Assembly: GCA_965223245.1 (NCBI GenBank)
Contig: CBDCVY010000013.1
Location: forward strand, 992,001 to 1,056,000
Direction: 5' to 3'
Length of the DNA: 64,000 nt
Source of the DNA: CBDCVY01 sp965223245
GTDB taxonomy: Bacteria > Nitrospinota > Nitrospinia > Nitrospinales > Nitrospinaceae
The notes under the pieces are model-generated. The model saw only the letters and a program-made list of their open reading frames with translations. It made no database searches and was not told the DNA's origin. Position numbers and translations under genes: made by a program. Positions 9,337-18,624 of the stretch are shown one piece after another (position 1 is the first letter of the stretch; every line of letters starts with the position of its first letter).

Positions 9337-12024
9337 ATGAACCGGTACGTTTCTGGGAATTTTAATGATTTGTTAAAAAAAGTTTTAGTGGTTCTTTTAA
9401 TCATGTTTGGTTTGCTTACCATTTGGAGTGGTTCTTTGCTAGCCAAGCCCAAATCAAAGGTGCCGAATTTATTTTTTGACCAACCTGCAAATAATGCTCA
9501 AACAAAAAGTTTTTCAAGGGGAAAAAATAAAAAAAGTAGGGCCGCCCTTAGAACAAGAAATGCGGATATAAAAATTAATTTAAGAAAATATAAGAGAATT
9601 CTGCTAAATCTTTTTGAGGATATGAATTTAGAAGCTGAAAAAACTCACGTTCATATGGGGCCGAAAGGCGAAATGACATGGAGTGGGAAACTTAAGGGTG
9701 TTGAGTTTGGAACGGTAGATATCACTAAATATAAAGGTTCATGGGCAGGACGAGTGAGTTGGGAAGGGCATTTATTTTTATTTCGACCCCGACCTTCAGG
9801 GGGCATAACCATTGAAGAAATAGATGCTGGACTTTTGCCTCCTCATAGGGACCCTTTAGTTCCTGAAATAGATTTTGAGCCAATTAAAGAAAATGAAAAT
9901 AACGGGGAAAGTAGCCCGCCGGTTGCATTAGACAGCGGTGAAACAATTGACCTTATGGTGGTTTACACCCAGGCTACTCGTGCTATTTACGGAACCAGCG
10001 GAATTGAGTCTATGATAATTAATGCAGTAGATTCGGCGAATACAGCCTATGCCAGAAGTCAAATTACTGCTCGGTTGCGTTTAGTCCATATGGCTGAGAT
10101 TGATTACACGGAAACCGGTGATATGGGCGAAGCTTTAGACGAAATTACCGATGGAAATATTGCAGGAGTGAATGCTCTGAGGGACCAATATGGTGCTGAT
10201 GTAGTTTCTATGATTGATGAGGATTCCAATTATTGTGGTATTGCTTGGGTTATGACACCGGGTTGGTTATCCAATAATATGGAGAGATTGGCATTCAATG
10301 TCACCTATAGCGGATGTTTAGGCAACCATACGATGACTCATGAAATTGGCCATAATGAAGGTTGTGCCCATGATCGGGCAAACTCTAGTGTGGCAGGATC
10401 ATATCCATACTCCCATGGGCATCGAGATTCAGTTACAGGTTTTCGAACTATTATGTCTTACTCTTGCCCTGGTGGCACCTGCCCAAGAATTTCAAACTTT
10501 TCGAATCCAAACGTAAATTTTAACGGTGCTCCTACAGGAATTGACCATGATTCTGACCCGGATAATTCTGCAGATAATGCTCTGTCTATGAATAATACAG
10601 ATCAGATTGTAGCTAACTGGAGACAGGCCGTGGACCTTTCTAAACCCGATTCTCCAAGTTTTTTAGCGGCGAATGCGGTTTCGGAGGAACAAATTGATCT
10701 AAATTGGAATGATGAATCTGACAATGAGGATGGGTTTTATTTGGAACGTTCGGATGATAATTCAAATTGGATTCAAGTTGCAAGCTTGGCACCAAATTCT
10801 ACTAGTTATGAGGACTTGGGACTTGAAAGTGCTGTTACCTATTATTATCGAATTCGTGCTTTTAATGGTGCAGGGAACTCTGGGTTTTCAAATGTGGTTC
10901 AAGAAACCACCTTGTCCTCAGGAACCATCAACCAAAGTTTTGTGACCAGTAAAGATTCTTATATAGTTCAAACATCTCCAACTCAAAACTTTGGAAATGA
11001 AAGCACCCTTATGGCAGATGGGGTAACGCAAGACCCTAACAATGGGAATTACGGCGAAGTTATGGCCGTGTTATCTTGGGATGTTTCTTCGCTTCCCAAC
11101 AATGCCGTGGTTCAATCCGTAAGCATTACTTTAAACATGGAGAACTCAAGTTCTGCTGAATATAATTTGTTGGAAGCAAGGGTTCCATGGACTGAAGGCA
11201 CCGTAGGATGGGATGATTTTAGTAGTTCTTCATCTATCGGTAGCTCAGTATTAGGGGCGATACCGCCTTTGGTGTTGGGTGAACAGACTTTAAATTTAAA
11301 TCAGGCTGGGGAAAACCTGGTGCAAGGTTGGATCAATGGTAGTATTTCCAACAATGGTTTAGTTATAAGATCTGATGGAAGTAACAATGGAATCATTTTT
11401 AGTTCGAAAGAGTCTTCCAATACAAAACCCACAATTCATATTTCTTATACGACTGGATCTGCCCCTCAATCAATTACGGTGAACTTTCAAAACAATGGTT
11501 CTTATTCAGGGACTCAGGATGCCATCCTTCGTCAAAGGTCACCCGGTAGTAACTATCCTAGTGATCCAGAGTTAGTAGCAGATGGAGTGGAACAAGATCC
11601 GAGTAATGGGCGATATGGGGAAGTAATGTCAGTTTTGTCTTGGGATGTTTCTTCGATACCAAACAATGCGGTGGTCCAATCAGCAAGCATCACTTTCGAT
11701 ATGGTGGATCCGAGTTCAGGGGATTACCATTTTCTTGAGGTTAAAGTTCCTTGGACTGAAGGATCTGTGACTTGGGATGATTTTACTAATGCTTCTTCCT
11801 TGGGCAGTTCAATTCTGGGAGTGATTCCACCTTTGATATGGAATACTCAGACGTTTAATCTAAACTCCTCAGGGATCAATTTATTGCAAGGTTGGATTGA
11901 TGGTAGCATTTCGAATAATGGTTTAGTTGTTAAAACCAGTGGAACTAACAATGGAATTATTTTTAATTCCAGTGAGGCTTCTTCCGGACAGCCTATTCTT
12001 AGTATCACTTATACCCAACCATAG
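9337..12024 (+). CDS. Secreted metzincin metalloprotease with FN3 and two DNRLRE domains
   Basis: An 895-residue exported protease. An N-terminal hydrophobic signal is followed by a propeptide-like region to about residue 200. The metzincin (M12B/reprolysin-like) domain has the zinc motif HEIGHNEGCAH at 335-345 (ligands His335, His339, His345; catalytic Glu336) and a Met-turn IMSYSC at Met373. A fibronectin type III domain lies at about 433-525 (DLNWNDESDNEDGFYLERS). Two DNRLRE modules close the protein (from about 10930 and 11470). These modules are very close in sequence to those of the preceding large repeat protein, so both probably act at the same extracellular site. GAGGTC precedes the ATG. 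Confidence 0.9.
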   Translation: MNRYVSGNFNDLLKKVLVVLLIMFGLLTIWSGSLLAKPKSKVPNLFFDQPANNAQTKSFSRGKNKKSRAALRTRNADIKINLRKYKRILLNLFEDMNLEAEKTHVHMGPKGEMTWSGKLKGVEFGTVDITKYKGSWAGRVSWEGHLFLFRPRPSGGITIEEIDAGLLPPHRDPLVPEIDFEPIKENENNGESSPPVALDSGETIDLMVVYTQATRAIYGTSGIESMIINAVDSANTAYARSQITARLRLVHMAEIDYTETGDMGEALDEITDGNIAGVNALRDQYGADVVSMIDEDSNYCGIAWVMTPGWLSNNMERLAFNVTYSGCLGNHTMTHEIGHNEGCAHDRANSSVAGSYPYSHGHRDSVTGFRTIMSYSCPGGTCPRISNFSNPNVNFNGAPTGIDHDSDPDNSADNALSMNNTDQIVANWRQAVDLSKPDSPSFLAANAVSEEQIDLNWNDESDNEDGFYLERSDDNSNWIQVASLAPNSTSYEDLGLESAVTYYYRIRAFNGAGNSGFSNVVQETTLSSGTINQSFVTSKDSYIVQTSPTQNFGNESTLMADGVTQDPNNGNYGEVMAVLSWDVSSLPNNAVVQSVSITLNMENSSSAEYNLLEARVPWTEGTVGWDDFSSSSSIGSSVLGAIPPLVLGEQTLNLNQAGENLVQGWINGSISNNGLVIRSDGSNNGIIFSSKESSNTKPTIHISYTTGSAPQSITVNFQNNGSYSGTQDAILRQRSPGSNYPSDPELVADGVEQDPSNGRYGEVMSVLSWDVSSIPNNAVVQSASITFDMVDPSSGDYHFLEVKVPWTEGSVTWDDFTNASSLGSSILGVIPPLIWNTQTFNLNSSGINLLQGWIDGSISNNGLVVKTSGTNNGIIFNSSEASSGQPILSITYTQP

Positions 12025-12032
12025 AAAATTAA

Positions 12033-12051
12033 CATCAATAAAATGTTGATG
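12033..12051. terminator. Weak hairpin between convergent genes
   Basis: CATCAA and TTGATG form a 6-bp stem with a 7-nt loop in the 34-nt gap between the protease stop and the stop of the minus-strand ligase. It could act in either direction but lacks a good T-tract. Confidence 0.4.
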
Positions 12052-12058
12052 CTAAATA

Positions 12059-13714
12059 TCACTTCTTTCTAGTGGCCTCTTTTTGTCGAGAGACCCATTC
12101 TGCTAATTGTTCCCGATTGATCTTTGCGTTATGGCGAATATCTACTGGAAAGGCGGGATGGAACAAGAAACTATTGATATCTTGGACTAAGGAATTTTCT
12201 TTTTTTAGTTCCTCAAGTTCCTCAATGAGAGCATTTTTAAATTGAGTATTGTTAATATTTCTTGTCCTTTTTAATTCGATCACTATAGCCGGTACTATTT
12301 TCCCACTACGATTTAACCCTACTAAGGCAGATCTTTGAATTTCAGGATGGGTATTAAAAATAGATTCGCAAGGGATAGTGAATAAAGTTTTTTGGTCTGT
12401 GACGACGCGATGACTTTTTCTTCCGCAAAACCAAAGCCTCCCAATTGAATCCAAATAACCTACATCTCCCATCCGATGCCAAATTTGATTTCCTTTTTTA
12501 ATTTTTGATGACTGATTAAATCCATCTAAGTTAAAGTATTTTTGGGTAGTCCAGGGGGCATGCACCACCACTTCTCCTATTTCTTCCTTTCGCAACTCTA
12601 GGGAATTATCCCATTCTGAGACGGGCTCTTCTGTGATGGAAATAATTTTAAGTTCCAGTCCCTCAACCGGTTTGCCAACACACGTTCCTTTTCCAAGTTG
12701 GGTTTGTTCCCAAGTTTCTGACAAGATCATTCTATGGTCTATTACGGCAACGGGAAGTGCTTCTGTAGCGCCATAAGGCGTAAAAATTAATGCATCAGGG
12801 TCGAGGATGTTTTCGAATCTTTTTAATAAGGAGCCAGCCACAGGAGCGCCCGCCATTAAAATCCTATTTAAAGGAGATAAGTTTACTTTTTGATCGATGC
12901 AGTATTGAGAAATAGTTTCCCATAAAGCAGGTGATCCAAAACTACTTGTTATGGAAAAGTCTTTTATATGTTTAATCATTTTTTCTGGATTAACTTTTGC
13001 GGGTTGAGTGGGATCCATGTCTGGTATCACGCTTGTCATTCCTAATGCTACACTGAAAAGTGCAAATAACGGAAAAGTGGCCAAGTCAACCTCTCCCTGA
13101 TGAATATTAAACAAACTGCGTAGAAGTAGAACTTGATGATAAAACATCCTATGGTTATAAATGACTCCTTTAGGGGGGCCTGTGCTCCCGCTTGTAAATA
13201 AAATTGCGGCAGGTTCTTTAGAATTTACATCTTGGGGTTGAAATATTGTGCTTCCATTTTCTTCAACTTGATTTAATTTGGGTCCTCCCCAAAACCAACG
13301 CCGACCTACAGTAAAATAATTTTGGATGGATTTGAATGCTGCCGGATAAAGAAATTTGAATGCATGTACTAAAGGAATCGCAATCATGGCTTTGGGTTTA
13401 ACGTTGCTAATGCAGTTGAGTACGTTTTTTTTTCCAAGACCCGGATCAATTAAAACTGGAACGGCACCAATTTTAAAGAGTGCAAAAGTTGTGGCAATGA
13501 ATTCTATGCCGGAAGGAACCATTAGCAGAACGCGCTGGCCTTTTTCGATTCCATTGTTAATCAGACCGGATGCCAATTGATTGGATTTTTTATTTAAGTC
13601 CCGAAAAGTAATTTGTACGCAAGTATTATTTCTGGGAACTAGGATAGCCGGGTTGTTGGGTATTTCTTTAGCGAGAGTCTCTAATAAAAAGGAAATATTT
13701 TCGTGGTTTTTCAT
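12059..13714 (-). CDS. AMP-dependent fatty acid ligase, OleC-like
   Basis: A 551-residue ANL-superfamily (acyl-AMP-forming) enzyme. The P-loop FTSGSTGPPKG lies near residue 178. The segment DMDPTQPAKVNPEKM followed by SSFGSPALWETIS is typical of the OleC branch, which forms beta-lactones from beta-hydroxy acids in long-chain olefin biosynthesis. The adenylation signature PYGATEALP and the hinge region GDVGYLDSIGRLWFCGRKSH are present. No oleA, oleB or oleD gene is in the window, so the pathway is unproven, and a plain acyl-CoA ligase role remains possible. It lies 23 nt downstream of the Hda-like gene on the same strand, probably co-transcribed. Confidence 0.8.
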   Translation of the reverse strand: MKNHENISFLLETLAKEIPNNPAILVPRNNTCVQITFRDLNKKSNQLASGLINNGIEKGQRVLLMVPSGIEFIATTFALFKIGAVPVLIDPGLGKKNVLNCISNVKPKAMIAIPLVHAFKFLYPAAFKSIQNYFTVGRRWFWGGPKLNQVEENGSTIFQPQDVNSKEPAAILFTSGSTGPPKGVIYNHRMFYHQVLLLRSLFNIHQGEVDLATFPLFALFSVALGMTSVIPDMDPTQPAKVNPEKMIKHIKDFSITSSFGSPALWETISQYCIDQKVNLSPLNRILMAGAPVAGSLLKRFENILDPDALIFTPYGATEALPVAVIDHRMILSETWEQTQLGKGTCVGKPVEGLELKIISITEEPVSEWDNSLELRKEEIGEVVVHAPWTTQKYFNLDGFNQSSKIKKGNQIWHRMGDVGYLDSIGRLWFCGRKSHRVVTDQKTLFTIPCESIFNTHPEIQRSALVGLNRSGKIVPAIVIELKRTRNINNTQFKNALIEELEELKKENSLVQDINSFLFHPAFPVDIRHNAKINREQLAEWVSRQKEATRKK

Positions 13715-13737
13715 TAAGGGTTTCCTGAAGGTATGTA

Positions 13738-14487
13738 TTATAAACCCAAAGCTGTTTTTGCTAATTGTAAGGTGACTTTTTTCTTCTGTTTAAGAGATTC
13801 ATCGTTTAGGCGAATAACTGAATTTTTTATTGTTAAGTAATCACGAGGTATTCTATTTAAAAGGAAAGTTATCACTTTATCTGGGATTCCTAATCCAAAG
13901 TCATTCCCAAGTTTTTTGATTATTTGATGCGTTGTCTGGTCATCCATAGGATAAAGCTTTACCGTCATTCCCCAAAGAAAACGTGATGTAAGAAAACTCT
14001 CAATATTTTTAAGTTGATTGGGAGATTTGCGGCCAGTAAAAACGATCACTTTATCTTGGTCTCTAAGAAAATTGTATAAAGAGTAAAGTTTTTCTTGCGC
14101 CAGGGAATGTCCTGCAATCAAATCTACATCGTCCAATAAAAAATAATCTACAGCTTGAAGCTGAAATAGGGTTTTATTTGCTTTTTCTTTTTTATCACGT
14201 TCCATAGATTGAATGAAGTCAAGACAATGCATGTATAATGTTTTGACATGAGGGTAGTGTTCAGCAAGGAAATTGCCAATTGAAATAAGCAAATGAGTTT
14301 TGCCTTGTCCCTTGTCACCACTGATATAAATTGATTGGTGTTGTAATTCTTTGTTAGAACAGATTTCCTTGCATGTCTTGAGAGTTAATTCAGATTGAGT
14401 AGAAGTATAAAAGTTTTCAAAGCGGTACTCCGGGTTGGCTGGAAAGTTGAGAAGAAGTTGGCCTTTAGTAAGCGACGGTTGTTGCAT
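13738..14487 (-). CDS. DnaA/Hda-like AAA+ ATPase
   Basis: A 249-residue protein resembling the AAA+ module of DnaA without its DNA-binding domain IV, as in the replication regulator Hda. It opens with LLNFPANPEYRFENFY, has Walker A GDKGQGKTH near residue 61 and Walker B YFLLDDVDLI near 130. A sensor-2 region follows, with NRIPRDYLTIKNSVIRL at the C-terminal helical lid. Hda stimulates ATP hydrolysis on DnaA at the sliding clamp. The canonical N-terminal clamp motif (QL[SP]LP type) is plausibly represented by KGQLLLNFP. Assignment to the DnaA/Hda family is good; the exact role is inferred. Confidence 0.8.
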   Translation of the reverse strand: MQQPSLTKGQLLLNFPANPEYRFENFYTSTQSELTLKTCKEICSNKELQHQSIYISGDKGQGKTHLLISIGNFLAEHYPHVKTLYMHCLDFIQSMERDKKEKANKTLFQLQAVDYFLLDDVDLIAGHSLAQEKLYSLYNFLRDQDKVIVFTGRKSPNQLKNIESFLTSRFLWGMTVKLYPMDDQTTHQIIKKLGNDFGLGIPDKVITFLLNRIPRDYLTIKNSVIRLNDESLKQKKKVTLQLAKTALGL

Positions 14488-14571
14488 GAGGATTTAATTT
14501 GAAAAAAAATTAGGGCGCCCTCAAACCAAGTGAAAGCGCCGGAATAATGAAACGAGAACAGGGTTGAAGCT

Positions 14572-15015
14572 TTATTTTGGGCCTACCTGAACTTCAGCGC
14601 GAGTTTTTGCAAAAGAGTGAGAAACAATTACGGTACATAATTCTTTTGGATTTTCATATAACATTACGGTTCCATCATGTTCTATTATTCTTATTAATTT
14701 CCATCCTTTTTGCAGCATCTCATTTCGATAAAATTCAACCAAATCTTCCGAAGAACTTTTGACATAAAAATATAAACGCCCAACCTTTACATTTCCTGAT
14801 CCGGACTCATAAATAAATGTGCGATCTCGGTCTAAGGAGTAATTTTTTGGAATTGGAATGTTGGAAAATTGTATTGCAAGAGGTGGAGGAGCTTGGGTAT
14901 TTGTCGTTGAGGGTTGGGTTTGAGTCTGTTTCCTTTTTGAACAACCCCAAAAAACTAATGGTGCAATTATAATTAGAATGAAAAATAATTTTGATTTTCT
15001 ATTTAAAATAATCAT
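14572..15015 (-). CDS. Predicted lipoprotein of unknown function
   Basis: A 147-residue predicted outer-membrane or periplasmic lipoprotein. The leader MIILNRKSKLFFILIIIA ends in the lipobox-like VFWGC. A Thr/Gln/Pro-rich linker follows, then a compact domain with IPIPKNYSLDRDRTFIYES and a pattern suggesting an alpha-beta fold (LVEFYRNEMLQKGWKLI). I do not recognise the family with confidence. The ATG at 15015 was preferred over an upstream in-frame start at 15048. It places the lipoprotein signal at the N-terminus and lies 4 nt after the stop of the DUF2065 gene, with GGAGGA 12 nt upstream. Confidence 0.7.
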   Translation of the reverse strand: MIILNRKSKLFFILIIIAPLVFWGCSKRKQTQTQPSTTNTQAPPPLAIQFSNIPIPKNYSLDRDRTFIYESGSGNVKVGRLYFYVKSSSEDLVEFYRNEMLQKGWKLIRIIEHDGTVMLYENPKELCTVIVSHSFAKTRAEVQVGPK

Positions 15016-15019
15016 AGTT

Positions 15020-15208
15020 CTACATCGTCCTCCCAAAGTATACAACAATTAATCCAATGATCATTACAATGAATCCAATAATACGTATCGTTCCGTTTTT
15101 AAATTCAGGAAGTTTTTTAGCAAATTCTTTTACTTGGTTTGGAAAACAAAAGTAAGGAATTCCCTCAAAAACCATCATTAAACCCAATGCAGTAAGAAAG
15201 AAACTCAT
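15020..15208 (-). CDS. DUF2065 small membrane protein
   Basis: A 62-residue protein with two transmembrane helices: MSFFLTALGLMMVFEGIPYF and IRIIGFIVMIIGLIVVYFG. Length and layout match the DUF2065 family, which is often found near HtrA-type proteases or hfl genes; the divergent HtrA gene here fits that. The frame stays open upstream to 15361, giving 51 extra residues without conserved character, so I place the start at the ATG 15208. The function is unknown. Confidence 0.7.
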   Translation of the reverse strand: MSFFLTALGLMMVFEGIPYFCFPNQVKEFAKKLPEFKNGTIRIIGFIVMIIGLIVVYFGRTM

Positions 15209-15651
15209 AAATTTTTCCAATTGTCGGAATTTTGAAACTTTAACAAAAGACAAACCTCGAAAAAGATCACCCTTATAAGGAAGAATAATCCGGGAAATTA
15301 GAGTTATATTGATTGAATCGGGTTTGGGCAAATTATGACTCAATCGGTCGAGCTGGGTCAATAGATTTAATGGGTAGGATTACATTCAAATATGGGGGTT
15401 GTAAATCAGGAAATGAGCATTATATAATAACTTTATTGCATGCTATCAATCTTATCAAATTAAGATAACTTTCTCTAATAAGCTGATTTTTAATAAATTT
15501 AGGTTTCTAAATGTTTTGAATAGGCGCCATTTAGCAGTTTTTTTTCATTTGGCCAATTTATTGTAAATATTCCTTCTTCTATAAGTTATTTTTTATTGAT
15601 AACTAATCTGAAGTTTTGCCTAATGGGTAAATTTTAATTCGAGGGTTTCTA
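15209..15651. other. Divergent intergenic region between DUF2065 and the first HtrA gene
   Basis: About 440 nt that must hold promoters in both directions. One small hairpin, ATCTTA/TAAGAT, is visible near 15447-15465. I see no further gene and no confident -35/-10 pair. Confidence 0.45.
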
Positions 15652-17103
15652 ATGATTTTTAAATTTAACAAAGTTTTTCCAACTTTTATTTTTTCCATCC
15701 TGTTTTTAGCATTTACCATATTTCCCGGTTCCGCTCATGCTTTAAGTAGCCAGAGTGTTCCTCTAGGCAGTAATATTTTTGTGGAGATTGCCAAAAAACA
15801 AAATCCAGCAGTGGTCAATATCAGTATTAAAGGTAAGAAACCTTCGGCTCCTACGCGATCTCCTCGACGTCCAAATGATAAAAACTTCAAAGATCCCTTT
15901 CAAGATTTCTATGACCGTTTTTTTGGGGACCGAAATCGCCGACCTCGACGGGGAATGGGTTCCGGTTTTATTATTAATAAAGAAGGTTTAATTCTCACCA
16001 ATAATCATGTTGTTGAAGGTGCTGACGAAATTGTAGTTGTCGTGGAAGATGGGGATCATGAGGAAAAAGAATATAACGCTAAAATTATTGGCAGTGATTC
16101 GAAAACGGATATTGCCTTGATCCAAATTTTAGAGGATGAAAGAAATCAAAAGGAATTTCCATTTCTAAAGCTCGGAGATTCTGATGTTCTAGAAGTTGGT
16201 GAATGGGTTGTTGCAATCGGAAACCCTTTTGGATTAAGCCATACCGTTACGGTAGGTGTGGTCAGCGCAAAAGATCGTTCTATTGGTGCGGGACCCTATG
16301 ATGAGTATATCCAAACAGATGCATCTATCAATCCTGGCAATAGTGGCGGTCCTTTAATGAATATAAAGGGAGAAGTGATTGGTATAAATACTGCTATTAT
16401 ATCTGGAAATTCCGGTGGCAACGTAGGTATAGGTTTTGCGATTCCAATTAATGTGGTCAAAAGTATTCTCAGTCAATTAAAGGATAAAGGAGAGGTAACT
16501 CGAGGTTGGCTTGGGGTTATGGTCCAAAAAATTACTCCTGAGTTAGCCGAATCATTTAACTTGAGCGGTAAAGATGGAGCTTTAGTTGGAGATGTTATTC
16601 CTAATGGTCCGGCCGAAAAATCTGGGATTAAATCAGGTGATGTGATTGTCAAATTTGATGGTAAAGAAGTTAAAACAATGGAAGTGCTACCTAAAATTGT
16701 GGCGGCTACCCCTCCTGGTAAAAAAGTTCCCGTCGAAGTCATTCGAGATGGGAAAATTCAGGTAATTGATGTGACCTTAGATGTTTTAAAAGATGAAAAC
16801 TTGAAAGTGGCTGCTGCTAAGGACCCATTAGGAATTCAAGTTCAAGAAATAACTGAGGAATTAAGACAAAGTTTGAATTTAAAAACTAATGAAGGTGTTT
16901 TGATTTCGGATGTGGTTCCAGGGGAACCAGGTGGAGAAGCCGGTCTTCGACGGGGCGATGTGATAGCTGAAATAAAACGCGAACCTGTTCGAAACCTAGC
17001 TGATTATAATAAGCTCATAGGCAATTTAAAAGCAGGAGATAATGCCCTAATGCTTATTAAGCGGGGTGGTACCACAATTTATATTGCAGTTAAGCTTAAA
17101 TAG
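15652..17103 (+). CDS. Periplasmic serine protease, DegP/HtrA family (first copy)
   Basis: A 483-residue exported protease/chaperone of the DegP/Do family. A signal peptide ending near AHA is followed by the trypsin-like domain with catalytic His in TNNHVVEGA, Asp in SKTDIALIQI and Ser in NPGNSGGPL. Two PDZ domains follow (about residues 280-375 and 385-480, with GWLGVMVQKITPELA and PLGIQVQEITEELR). Its role is degradation of misfolded envelope proteins. GAGGG lies upstream of the ATG. A terminator follows the gene, and a second HtrA paralogue starts 92 nt downstream. Length is normal for the family. Confidence 0.95.
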   Translation: MIFKFNKVFPTFIFSILFLAFTIFPGSAHALSSQSVPLGSNIFVEIAKKQNPAVVNISIKGKKPSAPTRSPRRPNDKNFKDPFQDFYDRFFGDRNRRPRRGMGSGFIINKEGLILTNNHVVEGADEIVVVVEDGDHEEKEYNAKIIGSDSKTDIALIQILEDERNQKEFPFLKLGDSDVLEVGEWVVAIGNPFGLSHTVTVGVVSAKDRSIGAGPYDEYIQTDASINPGNSGGPLMNIKGEVIGINTAIISGNSGGNVGIGFAIPINVVKSILSQLKDKGEVTRGWLGVMVQKITPELAESFNLSGKDGALVGDVIPNGPAEKSGIKSGDVIVKFDGKEVKTMEVLPKIVAATPPGKKVPVEVIRDGKIQVIDVTLDVLKDENLKVAAAKDPLGIQVQEITEELRQSLNLKTNEGVLISDVVPGEPGGEAGLRRGDVIAEIKREPVRNLADYNKLIGNLKAGDNALMLIKRGGTTIYIAVKLK

Positions 17104-17156
17104 ATTTCACTTTATTAAGGAAACTATCTTTGACAGGTTTTTCCTAATCATTTTGC

Positions 17157-17191
17157 GGTGGTTCTTGATGATCAAGGACCACCGTTTTTTT
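17157..17191 (+). terminator. Intrinsic terminator between tandem HtrA genes
   Basis: GGTGGTTCTTGAT pairs with ATCAAGGACCACC (one G-T wobble, 1-nt loop centre), giving a stem of about 13 bp, followed directly by eight T. It ends only 4-5 nt before the start codon of the next gene. Confidence 0.92.
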
Positions 17192-17195
17192 CATC

Positions 17196-18584
17196 ATGAC
17201 CTTCCTAAATAAATTATTAGTTTGCTTTTGGGTTCTTATAGGATTTTTAGGATTATCTTTTTATAGTCCGGTAGATTCTAAGGAAAAATTTTCACGCCTG
17301 ACTCCCATAGTTATTGCTGCACAAAAAGTCAGTCCCTCTGTGGTTAATATATTTACTGAAGAAGCCCCAAGAAAATTTAAAAATCCATTTAGAGGTTTTT
17401 TGAATGATTCTTTAGTTGAAGAGTTTTTTCGTGGATTTAATCCCCCATCTTCCTCAGGTCGTCGCAGCCTGGGGTCTGGTGTGATCATAAACCCTAAGGG
17501 ATATATTTTGACAAATGAGCATGTGATTACAAAAGCAGTAAGGATAAAAGTGACCTTGGGTGATAATCGGGAGTATGATGCTAAATTAATAGGGGCGGAT
17601 ATAAAAACGGATTTGGCTGTCATTAAAATTGATTCACCTAAAAACTTACCTTATATCAAAGTAGGCCGATCAGATGATTTAATGATAGGGGAGACGGTTA
17701 TTGCTATTGGCAATCCATTTGGACTTAAGCATACGGTCACAACAGGAATTATTAGTGCTTTAGATCGTACGATCCAAGCCGGAAAAGACCGAGTGTATAA
17801 CGATTTTATTCAATTAGATGCCTCTATCAACCCTGGGAATAGCGGCGGTCCATTACTCAATATCAACGGATCCTTAATAGGAATCAACACTGCGATTTAT
17901 CAGGATGCTGAGGGAATTGGGTTTGCGATTCCAATAGATAAAGCTAAGCGTATTGTAGATGATCTAATTGAATTTGGAAAAGTTCGTCGAGGATGGGTAG
18001 GAGTTTCTGTGCAAAATATGACTCCCAATTTAGCGCAGCATTTTGGTTTGGATCAGGTTCGCGGTGTTGTGGTTAATAAGGTTTTTAGAAAAAGCCCTGC
18101 CTCTCGTGTGGGTATTGTAAGAGGCGATGTTCTTTTGAAAGTAGATAAGCACAACTTGCAAAATAAATCTGATTATTTTGAAAAAATTGGTTCCTATCCG
18201 GTAAACGACTCCTTTCGGTTGGAATATTTAAGGAATGGTCGTATTCGAAAGGCTCAACTAAAAGTAACTTTAATTCCCAAAGAAATCGCAGTGGAATTTG
18301 CTCGAGATTGGTTAGGTGTAAATATAAAAACCATCAACCGAAATTTATCAAAGCAATTTCGTTTAGTCGCTAATAACGGAGTAGTTGTAACTAAGGTTAT
18401 TCCGCAAGGAGCCTGTGGCAAAGTGGGTATCCAACCTGGGGATGTTATCAGACAAGTTAATCAGAGAACCATACAAAATGAAGTTGAATTTAATCAAGCC
18501 ATCCTTGAGGCGGGTAAACGTAGTTCCGTGGTTTTGTTGGTGCAACGTGGACGATATGGTTATTATGTAACCTTAGAACCTTGA
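17196..18584 (+). CDS. Periplasmic serine protease, DegP/HtrA family (second copy)
   Basis: A 462-residue paralogue of the preceding protease. The signal peptide MTFLNKLLVCFWVLIGFLG is followed by the triad in TNEHVITKA (His), IKTDLAVIKI (Asp) and NPGNSGGPLL (Ser). Two PDZ domains begin near GWVGVSVQNMTPNLA and DWLGVNIKTINRNL. The acidic linker loop of copy one is shorter here. The ATG has no Shine-Dalgarno and sits immediately after a strong terminator hairpin, which is odd. No downstream ATG would keep the signal peptide, so this start is retained. It probably arose by tandem duplication. Confidence 0.93.
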   Translation: MTFLNKLLVCFWVLIGFLGLSFYSPVDSKEKFSRLTPIVIAAQKVSPSVVNIFTEEAPRKFKNPFRGFLNDSLVEEFFRGFNPPSSSGRRSLGSGVIINPKGYILTNEHVITKAVRIKVTLGDNREYDAKLIGADIKTDLAVIKIDSPKNLPYIKVGRSDDLMIGETVIAIGNPFGLKHTVTTGIISALDRTIQAGKDRVYNDFIQLDASINPGNSGGPLLNINGSLIGINTAIYQDAEGIGFAIPIDKAKRIVDDLIEFGKVRRGWVGVSVQNMTPNLAQHFGLDQVRGVVVNKVFRKSPASRVGIVRGDVLLKVDKHNLQNKSDYFEKIGSYPVNDSFRLEYLRNGRIRKAQLKVTLIPKEIAVEFARDWLGVNIKTINRNLSKQFRLVANNGVVVTKVIPQGACGKVGIQPGDVIRQVNQRTIQNEVEFNQAILEAGKRSSVVLLVQRGRYGYYVTLEP

Positions 18585-18624
18585 ATTTCCATCTTAATTC
18601 CTTCCATCCATTTATAAAATAAGA

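Noticed and set aside
15209..15361. A 51-residue N-terminal extension of the DUF2065 protein
   Set aside because: The extension has no family sequence; the ATG at 15208 gives the usual two-helix protein.
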